From Turnera subulata (lineage: Eukaryota; Streptophyta; Magnoliopsida; Malpighiales; Passifloraceae): a stretch of DNA of 64,000 nucleotides. The DNA lies in NCBI GenBank assembly GCA_028386065.3, contig JAKUCV010006687.1:151881-215880 (forward strand). The letters run 5' to 3'. Position 1 is the first letter of the stretch, and every line of letters begins with the position of its first letter. The translations under genes and the position numbers were made by a program. The notes under the pieces were generated by a model. The model did not search any database. It saw only the letters and a list, made by a program, of their open reading frames with translations, and had not been told where the DNA came from. Shown here in pieces: positions 56,072-64,000 of this stretch.

Positions 56072-59000
56072 TGTAACGCCCCGAATTTTCGGTATTTAAT
56101 TTCTACGAATTTTTTTGGGATCTTTAAATTTTATTTCCAATTTTACCCTCGAGAAATTTCCAGGATTTTTGGTCAAGAAGATTATTATTAATTTCTTCTT
56201 CTTTTCTTTGGAAATATTTGTTTAATGGTGAAATTAATCCGTAATTAGATTTCTTTTGGAGTTTATTTGTATTTTGTGGTGAAACACAAGGCATGGTGTA
56301 GTTTAGTCTAAAACTACGTAGTTTTGGGCTGAGCTATAACATAAAACACACACTTATGTGTGTTTTGACTTTTGGGTTGACTAAGGGAGGGCTTGAAGAC
56401 GATGTGACGTCGTTTGGGAGTAAAACGACGCCGTTTTGCATTATCGATTAAACCCTAACCCTAGAATGGTGGTATATAAGTCATCTCTTTCTCCCTCTCT
56501 CCTCTTTCTTTTTCCTTCTCTTCTCTTCCGATTCGGCCACACTATTCTCTTCTCCTCCTTTTCTTTTTCTTCTCTTGTTTCTTTTTTCTTTCTCGTCGGC
56601 TCTCTGTTTTCTTTTCTTCTCTCCCTCATCTTCCTTTTCTTCCCAGCTACTCTCGTCCTCCCTTCCTCTGAAATAGAACCGCCGCCATCTGCCTGCCACA
56701 AGTCCGACCTGAGGAATCGAGAGCCACCACCGTTGCTTTGCCGATGCAGGGTGAGTTTCGCCGCCCTTGTGGTTCCTCCCTGCCTCTTCTTTTCTTTTTG
56801 TTGATTGGGGAAAGTGACCCGTTTGGGTTCTTTGACTGGTGGTCGATGGCGGCTGGTGCTGGCGGGTCCGGTGTGACGAGGCTGAGACTGAGGCTCAAGT
56901 CGGCCTCTGTGCGTGCAGGCTCGAGGGACGGCGTGGCTGAACTGTCACTGCCGCCGTGAACGGGTAAGTCTCGTCGCTTCTCCTATTCCTTTTCCCTGTA
57001 CTCTCTTCCAGCGGGGTTTGTGCGTGTATGATGGGTAAATGCCGCCCTCTCCTCTCTTCTTTTTTTCTTCCCCTCCGTTCTTCTTTTCCTTTCCCTCTTG
57101 AATTCGGTCTTGTTGCTGATGGGATTGTACTGACCGGGTTTGGTGCTTGATGTCGCACCTGTGTTGACTGGGTGGTCTGGTTTGGTTCGTGTTGGTGGCG
57201 GTCCGACGATGACATCGTGTTTTGTTCTTGTGTGGGTCTTTGAGGGATTGATGGTGGATGTGTCTATGGCAGCGTGAGCGAGTAGTAGCGGTTGTCCCGG
57301 GGTCGGTTCTGCTTTTCGCTCGGAATGGTGACTTGCCGGCAGCTTGGGGGTTGTTTTCAGGAAAGTTGTGGTCCGGATCCGAGACCCTAGAGTTCAATCC
57401 GGTACCGCCTATGCGGATCCGAATTCTGGTGAGTATTTTCCGTTGTGTAGTTTTCAATTCGTGTTCTGTGATCAGGAATTAAGGGGTTGGATGATATTTG
57501 TTGGACTTCAGGATTTCACACATTCATGTGGATGATGTTTTCCGGTGTCACTGTTACTGTTCCGGCGAGGGCTGCCCGGAATCCGGCGAGAGACTCTTCT
57601 CCGGCGAGACGATAATTTTAACCGGCCTTACACGGTAATCCTCGGATGATGTGTATAATTTTCTTTCCGATCATGTCATGACATGTACGGCATAAATTGA
57701 TGTATCAATATGAAAAGGACTTAGTGAAAAACCGAGTGTGGCGGGTTGAGTGACGCGTGGTCGGAATTTCACCGATGCGGATAGAACTGTTAGGCCGGAA
57801 AGACTGGGCTCGGGTTTTACTAAGTAATATGATTCTCAAGACGGATTGGGCCCAAGCCCATTTAAGATACACTATAGCCTTGTATGTCTAATATGGATTT
57901 AATAATGGGTTTTAAGCCCAAGGAGAAAACATGATTTGGTGTAATAATGGTTTTGGTCGATATGGGCTATAGGCCCAAGAGAGAGTAATTAATTTAAGAT
58001 GGGCTTTAGGCCCAGTGACTATTACGGGAATGGGTTTTAGGCCCAATGGATAATTAAAGCTGACAACTATTATGGATATGGACCTTAGGCCTAAAGGAGG
58101 ATTAAACCTAATGTTTTAATTAAGTGGACCTTTAGTCTTGGACTAAGATTATGAGATTGTTTGGGCTTTGACCTTGATGGTTTAGTAACGGGCCTTAGAC
58201 TACGGGCTAAACTCAAGATCACACATTGGCATGCATTTATTTGTGATGAGTAAGCATCTTATGTTGTGTATATTCGTAGGACGTTATGGACATGGGAATG
58301 TTGAGGCGGGTTGAGGCTTCGGCATCCGTGGCAATTATTATGGCCAAGGTGAGGACTTATAAACCTTTGTATGCATTACTGCCTACAATGCTCGGTTAAT
58401 TGTCTTGGTATATAAAGTGGTATTAATTGTTGGACATGAATGCTGTATGCATGCTTGTCTGATGTGCTGATGTTGTTAATTGTAAATTGTATATATTGAT
58501 GATACCTCTGATGCAGTGTGCATGATTATGTGAACTGTGTACCAGTGTGATTTATTATGCCTGTCGAGCATGACTTGTTTTGCCTGTTAAATAACGTGAT
58601 AAATGGTTTTGTGGTTTGAGTGGTGGACTGTGGGCTGGAGGCCCGGATTTGAGTATAAGAGTTTAATTCCACACAACCATGTTTTAAATAACGTATGGTA
58701 CAATTCTTAAAGGAAAATTGAGAATAAAATACTATAATAATTCTACTGTGGGGCTGTTGACCGGTTGGTTCGAGCGGGAAGCAATACCCCTCGGGATGGC
58801 ATGCGGGTTTGCATGTGGGCCTGTGATGGCCGGTTCTACCTCCCTCTTTCTATCTCCCCCTTTCTATCTCCCTCTTTCTCTCTGTCTCTCTCTCCCTCTA
58901 TGGATATGTTTGGGCTTAGTGCCTGGTTTATTTGGGCTTATGCCTGGTTGTCTCATGAGACGGGACCGAGCTCGACGCACACAGTAGAGGGACCTAATAA

Positions 59001-59465
59001 AATATTTAAACCTAACAACAAAGATAATAATAAAAGTAATGACAAGTGATGGTTTGTAGTCTGATGATGTCTTGCTCTGTGTATTGTGGTTGTTGTTGTT
59101 TGATGCCGGTGTACTTGTAGTTGATTTGTAATTGTATATTATTGGTTTATTTGTTTGCGGTGAGACAGTGGTTGGTCTCACTCCCTCACAGATTTTATGC
59201 AGAATAACTGATCGTTGATCAGGAGTGCATATCAGCAGGTGGCGATGCTTTCCTCCTCGGGTCGGATCCATAGGGTTCATTGCATGCATGTTGCTTTCCA
59301 TTTTTGTCTTCCGCTGCGTACTTGATTCCTTTGTATTATTTATTATTTGATTAAATTGTGATCATGTTGTTGTCGATTTTCGTGTCCCGGGAATGATAAG
59401 GGCAAATTAGTCATTTTATATTTAAATTCTATTTTATATTAATAAATTGGGACACGGGCGTTTCA
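56072..59465 (+). repeat. 3' LTR of the LARD-like element
   Basis: The LTR is 3394 bp long and matches 51231-54614. A TATA box is at 56473-56480. It contains a second CT-rich tract at 58845-58900, slightly longer than its counterpart. Palindrome arms are broken at 56411-56446. The paired ORFs seen in both LTRs (for example 56436-56804) reflect low-complexity CT sequence. Confidence 0.92.
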
Positions 59466-59470
59466 TTTTT

Positions 59471-59919
59471 GGTTTGAGAATCAAACTGACCCCTTTCTCC
59501 CTCACTCAGAAGAAAAGACCACCTTCTGCTCCCTCTCACTCACCCTCTGCATACCTTTACTTTTTTCCCTTCAGTCTTTTCCTTTTCCTATTTCTTTCTT
59601 TCTTTCTTTACTTTCTCCACACTTTCAGTTTTCTTTTTCCCAGCCAGATATGCGCATACGACGTCGTGAAGGCAACACTAAGCCGGAAAAATCCCGCCAC
59701 AACTGGTCACAGGCGCGCGTCTCCTCGGTAATCTCAGACACTCACGCACGCGTTACCTCGGTTGCATCGGACATGGGGCCACGCACCGACACTAACGTTT
59801 TGATTTTACAGATTAATAATTTTTTTATTACGAATCTGACGTGGATTTTGGAAAATAAAAATATATAATTTTTTTAATCAGATAATTGCGTGTAAGACCC
59901 ACACATTTTCCAATTACAA
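59471..59919 (-). other. MULE segment right of the LARD
   Basis: The pre-insertion continuation of 51230. It contains a CT-rich run (about 59490-59640) which on the minus strand would be a GA-rich 5' leader of the transposase gene. The plus-strand frame 59447-59731 crosses the LARD junction and is not a gene. Confidence 0.55.
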
Positions 59920-60158
59920 ATCTTTTTTTCATTTTTAAAAAAATAAAAAAACAAAACCAATCTAACGTGGAATCGGAAAAGTGGGAAAAATAATTTTTCA
60001 ATCAAGAGTAGGTGGGCCCCACATCTGAAACCGGTTGTAGCAGGGAATTGGTCCACTCGGTTGGGTATAAGTTGAGGGATATAAATTACCAAATATTTTC
60101 TTTAGGGACAACAGTGGTGAAAATAATAAAGTTAAGGGACATTTTTATGCATTAATCC
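59920..60158 (-). repeat. Right terminal inverted repeat of the MULE
   Basis: It reads inward from 60158 as GGATTAATGCATAAAAATG and matches the left TIR for about 240 bp. The duplication AATTAAAAT follows at 60159-60167. Confidence 0.88.
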
Positions 60159-60280
60159 AATTAAAATTCATATCATGCTTGAACCTTGGACCAAATCATC
60201 TCATTGACCCTAAGTCTACACATGTACGAAGTCTAATTTAGTAAAATTTTCGTGGGTCAAATTTGGGTGTTCACACGCGC

Positions 60281-60866
60281 CTGCGGGTGTGCCGATTGGT
60301 GCGTCCGGGTGTGCCTGGGTGTGCCTTAGTGCGCACAGATGCGCGGGTTGGTGTGCCTTTCCTAGCCCGTGGTGCGCTAATTGTCCTCCTTGCGCGCCAT
60401 GGTGCACTAATCAGTATATACTAACCCACTGTTCTACTTTTCGATTTTTTTTTGTATTTTTGTATTTTTATCTTTTTAATGAAAAAATGAAAAATCCTAG
60501 GGTGCTAGAAAAATAAAGAAAATTCTAAATACTAATCCTAAAATTGTCTCCTCTAATTTAGCCTAGTTTGTTATGAACTTGCCATCGGAACCTAAGGGTA
60601 AATGCTAAATTTATATGAATGCTTCAAAAACAAATAAAATCTAACAAAGCATTCAAGGAAATCATCACACAAATTACGCAGAAAAATAAAAGTTCGAGTT
60701 TAAGAAAAGCTTCTCTGTTTAATTTGATGAAGAATTCGTCTTGACCCTTCCTCAATGTGGTTGATCTCTCCTCGAAAAAATTCCTTCTTTCTTGCAATCT
60801 GCATAGACTCAAAAACAAAAACAAAAATTAATAAAAAAAATAAAAGACTCAAAACACTAAACTACC
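60281..60866 (-). other. Athila 2 spacer, right half
   Basis: It continues the GTGCGCC / GTGTGCC repeats of 25640-25743 to about 60410, then A/T-rich unremarkable sequence up to the pol stop. The bases CGCGC at 60276-60280 are the right target duplication of the Tat-like element. Confidence 0.7.
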
Positions 60867-61154
60867 TTAAATTGTGGGTTGCCTCCCACACAGCGCTTCT
60901 TTACTTCGTCGTAGCTGGACTGGATGGATGGGCGGTTGTGGTGGATCATGACGCTTTTCGGCGAATCGCCTCCCACGAAAATCGCCTTTATTGTAGACTT
61001 TCAGTCGTTGACCATTCACTTTGAAAATTCTGCTTCTCCCACTCCATATATCAACTGCTCCGTGCTGATAGACCTTCTTTACAGCAAAGGGTCCTGACCA
61101 TCTCGACCTCAGCTTTCCAGAAAATAACTTCATTCTTGAATTGTACATCAAAAC
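60867..61154 (-). pseudogene. Athila 2 pol C-terminus, cut by copia 2
   Basis: The minus strand encodes [20 protein letters not shown], then [11 protein letters not shown] and a short tail to the stop at 60867. It aligns with the integrase C-terminus of Athila 1 (11586-12074: [30 protein letters not shown]). At 61155 the frame runs into the copia 2 LTR. The rest of pol should lie beyond copia 2, outside the window. Confidence 0.88.
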
Positions 61155-62662
61155 TGTTAGTGTAATATGCCCAAAAGCCAATCAATGGATGTTTATTTGT
61201 GATCATGTATACACATTAAGGTTATTCCAATAAATATCGTTTATGAGACAAACGCTTGCAAATATTTATAACCCTAGAATATTTATATATTCTTAAATGT
61301 CCCTAGTCGATTATTATCATGGATGGGTTGTAATAATAAATTAAGACTAGCGTATGTTGAGAATTATATGTGATATGAATTCTACATACGTGTACAAGTT
61401 AGAGAACTTGTGGACTAGACCGAACCACATAAGAACGCTACATGGAACGTTATATGATTGTCATTAGCGGTTCTTATATGCATTGTCCTTAGACTTGTGA
61501 TCATCAAGGTTCCCAACATATGAGTCGTATACTTTGATATTACTCTTGGCTATTTCGCAAATGAGTAGACTTAGTGTAATCATTGGGTATATGATAAATG
61601 TGTAGTGGGTTTTGTATGATCCAGAGGGGATTCGTCCAACCCATATAACGGGGATATTATCAGTTGGTTTCTTGATAGAGTTGAACTGTAAATGCACGGC
61701 CGTGCTCGGATTATGATATGGTGATATCATTAGTATCCGTTTTACACAGTTAGCTCGAGGATCAAGAAACCGAGATTAAACATATGTGAGATTGACATAT
61801 TCCATGTCTCGTGTTTAATCTTGATAATGGGACGAAGGGACGATGACATGTTTACGAGGCATATTGAATCAGTACTGATCTTGTCGTTCGGGTAGCAATG
61901 ATGTGTTGCTAGACGCCGCTCTTTGCTTATAATTGTAAATGAGTTTACAATTATTGTCGGACGTTACAAGTGCCTACAGGGTCACACACTTAGAATCGTT
62001 GATTCGAGCAGGTGGTTGAACCGCGGTTGGACCATGGTTCGACCAGGTGTGGTTGGACCGTGGTTGGACCAGGGTCGTTTTGGGCTGGTTTGATTCAATA
62101 ATTATCAGAATTATCATGTGATGTGTAATCCCATTAGTGCATAGTCGAGACATGATTAGACTAGATAGTGGTGGAATCTTAATCATGTTGGGTGGACCTT
62201 TATGTTGGCCATTCTTGTCTCTAGTAATCTATGCATTAATTGGAGTGAGTAATTAGATTACTCTATACGGTGAGTCTGATTTTTCAGAGCTTGAGTGACT
62301 TGAGAGCTTAAAGTTTTCAGGTTACACACATCCTTCTTTGAGAAAGAAGAAAAACACCACAAACACTAGCTCCCGGAAACCTGCTGCTAGCACATCAGTT
62401 CGGGGGTGCTCGGGTTGGTTATCGTGTGACGATTCCAACTAGTTATCACGGTTCGTGTGGATACCGTAGAGGGGTGGGATTTCTGTCCGGCTCTTGCTGA
62501 TTCGTCCCTACAGTTGGGTGAAAAACCTCAACCGATTCAGCTACGTAAAAATTGTTGTTCGGTTTAGCTACCCTTCACTTGGATCCTCCATGTGTATCCG
62601 GTTTTTTTCCGCTGTGTATGTTATTGCATTTGATTGTCAATTTGCATGCCCAGATATTTACA
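61155..62662 (+). repeat. 5' LTR of copia 2
   Basis: The LTR is 1508 bp long, from TGTTAGTGTAATATG to GATATTTACA. It matches 1000-2498 along its length. At 62013-62085 it has a run of GGTTGGACC-type repeats, longer than in copia 1. Confidence 0.92.
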
Positions 62663-62663
62663 G

Positions 62664-62676
62664 TGGTAGCGGAGCC
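62664..62676 (+). other. Primer-binding site of copia 2
   Basis: TGGTAGCGGAGCC lies one base after the LTR end, as in copia 1. It is a variant of the initiator-Met tRNA primer site. Confidence 0.75.
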
Positions 62677-64000
62677 TCTTGTGAAGTTCTAAACCGAATT
62701 ATGTGTTCATATGTTATATGTGATATAGTATGAACATGCTAGTATATGTGATATGCTGAATTCATTTTGTATATGTGATGTGCTAAATGAGTTATTGAAC
62801 ATGTTGATGTTGTGTTTTTGTCAAAAGTGTTTTGACAACAAGAACTTGATTGGTATGTGATATCAATCAAGGTGTTATTGGCAGTAAGTCGAAGAGTTCG
62901 ACTCGGAAAAATCGATTGTGGGTTTGTGTATAGAACGATTGTCGTTCTAGTGCAGCAGGGATAGAACATCGACGTTCATCAGATCAACATCGACGTTCAC
63001 ATGAAGTTTTGCCTTGGCAGAACCTTCAAAACATCGACGTTGTATGACAAACATCGATGTTCTCTTGCAGAACTCTCAAAAAACATCGATGTTAAGAGTT
63101 AAACATCGATGTTATTTGAGCTCGGCCGAATTGGTTTGAAGTTCCAGAACTCACATAACATCGATGTTCAAGGTTCTAACATCGATGTTCTTGAGTTTTA
63201 GAAGTTCAAACTTCGATGTTTCAGTTCAACACCGATGTTAAAATGCTACTGCCAAAATCATGAACTTTAAGAATTCTCAAAACATCGATATTTAAGAGTT
63301 GAACATCGATGTTCCTGAGCTACTGCCAAATAGTTTGGAGTTCAAGTTACTCAAAACATCGATGTTGAAATGTTGAACATCGATGTTCTTGAGCCTCGGC
63401 CAAATAGTTGGGAGAGTCAGATTCTCAAAACATCGATGTTTAGGTTTAAACATCGATGTTCACTTGTAATTTTGGCTTCCAAATTTACAAACATCAATAT
63501 ATGATTCATCAAGAACATGCATGTAATGTATTGGAATAATATGTTGATGAAAATATTAAGTTCTTTCTGTGTTGCCTTCCATGATAAGCACTCATCATTG
63601 CTTAGATCAACACTTGGTAGGTTTTGCCAAAGTAAGGTGCCAATGTTTATCCTAGCAAGGTGCGACGCGATAATTGTAATATTGGAACTGCTTATTATGG
63701 TGTTGAACTTAACTAGGTCATCTTAATTGGATTAAGGACTTAGAGGCAAGGAGTTGAGCTAAGTCTATGAGATAGACAAGAACAAGTGTTGTTCACTCAA
63801 CTATCCAAAAGTTACATGAGATGTAATTGACAAGAGTTGTCTACCTAAATAACTATGAAGTAAGCGATCAGCCAAAGCTGACTTATCTAGTAGTGAAATA
63901 TGGGTCTTGGCCTGTTTATATGATTGTCTTGATTTATATAGTAGGAGCATCATTTAATAGAATTCCTTGTTAAATGATTTTGTATGCATGACTCTTATTT
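62677..64000 (+). other. Copia 2 5' leader, non-coding
   Basis: It matches the copia 1 leader in reverse complement and includes the dyad array at 62965-63460. The last 540 bp contain no gene. Gag would be expected just past the window edge. Confidence 0.85.
62965..63460 (+). repeat. Paired AACATCGATGTT dyad array (copia 2 leader)
   Basis: Sixteen sites start at 62965, 62986, 63030 (these three AACATCGACGTT), 63050, 63082, 63102, 63157, 63178, 63209 and 63228 (variants), 63281 (variant), 63302, 63355, 63376, 63429 and 63449. Intra-pair spacing is 19-21 bp. Pair starts are 52, 65 or 72-75 bp apart, nearly the same order of spacings as in copia 1. Confidence 0.95.

Larger units (their letters stand above)
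51231..59465 (+). mobile_element. LARD-like non-autonomous LTR retrotransposon
   Basis: Two 3.4-kb LTRs (51231-54614 and 56072-59465) enclose a 1457-bp internal region with a PBS and a PPT but no coding capacity. The flanks TTTTT (51226-51230 and 59466-59470) are the target duplication inside the MULE. The LTR start TGTAACGCCCCG, the PBS, and the block GAGGACGAAATTTTGTTAAG before the PPT are shared with the chromovirus at 28527-39572. It therefore looks like a deletion derivative of a Tekay/Del-type element that would depend on such a partner for proteins. Confidence 0.9.
48363..60158. mobile_element. Mutator-like element (MULE) with long terminal inverted repeats
   Basis: Both ends begin GGATTAATGCATAA and continue as inverted repeats of about 240 bp (48363-48600 and about 59920-60158), including CACCACTGTTGTCCC and GATGTGGGGCCCACC. 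A perfect 9-bp duplication AATTAAAAT flanks the element, and the empty site is visible in the partner LTR near 28380. The 9-bp duplication, long TIRs and a MULE transposase fragment fix the class. Without the 8.2-kb LARD the element is about 3.6 kb. It carries a GRF-finger gene (plus) and a defective transposase (minus) facing each other. Confidence 0.93.
25744..60275 (-). mobile_element. Tat-like LTR retrotransposon without gag-pol, carrying four nested insertions
   Basis: Minus-strand order is 5' LTR (60275-46646, split by the MULE), PBS (46643-46626), about 7.1 kb of non-coding internal DNA (46625-39573, then 28526-28500 after removing the chromovirus), PPT and 3' LTR (28499-25744). The element is flanked by perfect CGCGC duplications at 25739-25743 and 60276-60280. 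The LTR outer ends TGTGA and TCACA fit. No gag or pol coding is seen, so it is a non-autonomous derivative. The PBS (TGGCGACTCCGCTGGG) fits the Tat/Ogre group (tRNA-Arg type, from memory), hence the lineage call is moderate. Confidence 0.85.
46646..60275 (-). repeat. 5' LTR of the Tat-like element, split by the MULE
   Basis: The left part 46646-48362 and right part 60168-60275 join into one LTR of about 1.83 kb that matches 25744-28499 without its solo LTR. The break is at AATTAAAAT, duplicated on both sides of the MULE (48354-48362 and 60159-60167). The outer end GTGTTCACA is followed by the CGCGC duplication. Confidence 0.9.
20222..61154 (-). mobile_element. Athila element 2 (gypsy), 3' part, split by a 34.5-kb nested insertion
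   Basis: Minus-strand order is pol C-terminus (61154-60867), GC-rich spacer (60866-60281 and 25743-25216), the ATHILA-type ORF (25215-24008), 3' UTR and 3' LTR. The Tat-like element (25744-60275) sits in the spacer with a CGCGC duplication. The 5' part of Athila 2 is beyond 61155, where copia 2 has inserted into its integrase C-terminal coding region. Confidence 0.82.
61155..64000 (+). mobile_element. Copia element 2, 5' end (LTR, PBS, leader), runs off the window
   Basis: The 5' LTR, PBS and leader match copia 1 in opposite orientation. It interrupts Athila 2 pol. The five bases before it are AAAAC (61150-61154), the expected target duplication. The window ends before gag, so coding capacity is unknown. 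Confidence 0.92.

Overview
This window is plant nuclear DNA, almost certainly from an angiosperm and probably a eudicot. It consists almost entirely of nested transposable elements, as in pericentromeric or intergenic heterochromatin. The evidence is five recognisable LTR-retrotransposon types (Ty1/copia, Athila, Tat-like, a Tekay/Del-like chromovirus, and a non-coding LARD-like element), a Mutator-like DNA transposon (MULE), plant-type primer-binding sites, and no ordinary host gene. The only intact-looking non-retroelement protein gene is a small GRF zinc-finger / coiled-coil / transmembrane protein carried inside the MULE. LAYOUT. 1-999: diverged fragments of a copia LTR and a Tat-like LTR. 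1000-8206: copia element 1 (minus strand); its 5' LTR is cut short at 8206. 8207-18771: Athila element 1 (minus), with both LTRs, gag and pol; its left edge carries an extra copy of primer-binding-site sequence. 18772-20221: a decayed Tat-type pol fragment (minus). 20222-61154: Athila element 2 (minus), seen as 3' LTR, 3' UTR, an ATHILA-type ORF, a GC-rich spacer and the last part of pol. It is split by a huge insertion. 25744-60275: that insertion, a Tat-like element (minus) without gag-pol, flanked by the target duplication CGCGC. Inside it lie a solo LTR (26794-27694, duplication ATTAT), a chromovirus (28527-39572, duplication TTATA) and a MULE (48363-60158, 9-bp duplication AATTAAAAT). Inside the MULE is a LARD-like element (51231-59465, duplication TTTTT). 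61155-64000: the 5' end of copia element 2 (plus), the same family as copia 1 in opposite orientation, running off the window. ORDER OF EVENTS. Nesting gives Athila 2, then Tat, then chromovirus / MULE / solo LTR, then LARD inside the MULE. Copia 2 also post-dates Athila 2. The retroelement reading frames are dead. In copia 1 the pol frame is otherwise continuous but holds four nonsense codons, each explicable as a C-to-T type transition (TGG to TAG, CAG to TAG, CGA to TGA). Athila 1 and the chromovirus show the same pattern plus a few frameshifts. This fits decay of methylated, silenced copies. MOST INTERESTING NON-CODING STRUCTURE. (1) The 12-bp dyad AACATCGATGTT occurs in pairs about 21 bp apart (two helical turns), pairs often about 73-75 bp apart. 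It is found in the leaders of both copia elements and also in the LTRs of the unrelated Athila 1. (2) The 3' UTR of the Tat-like element holds a row of hairpins with a nearly constant 9-nt loop and different but always complementary stems. It is followed by a 12-copy array of a second dyad (ACCTC-N5-GAGGT) and a third covarying dyad family. (3) The MULE has lost most of its transposase but carries an intact GRF-finger membrane-protein gene. (4) One LARD LTR has a perfect 36-bp palindrome centred on GACGTC that its sister LTR lacks.
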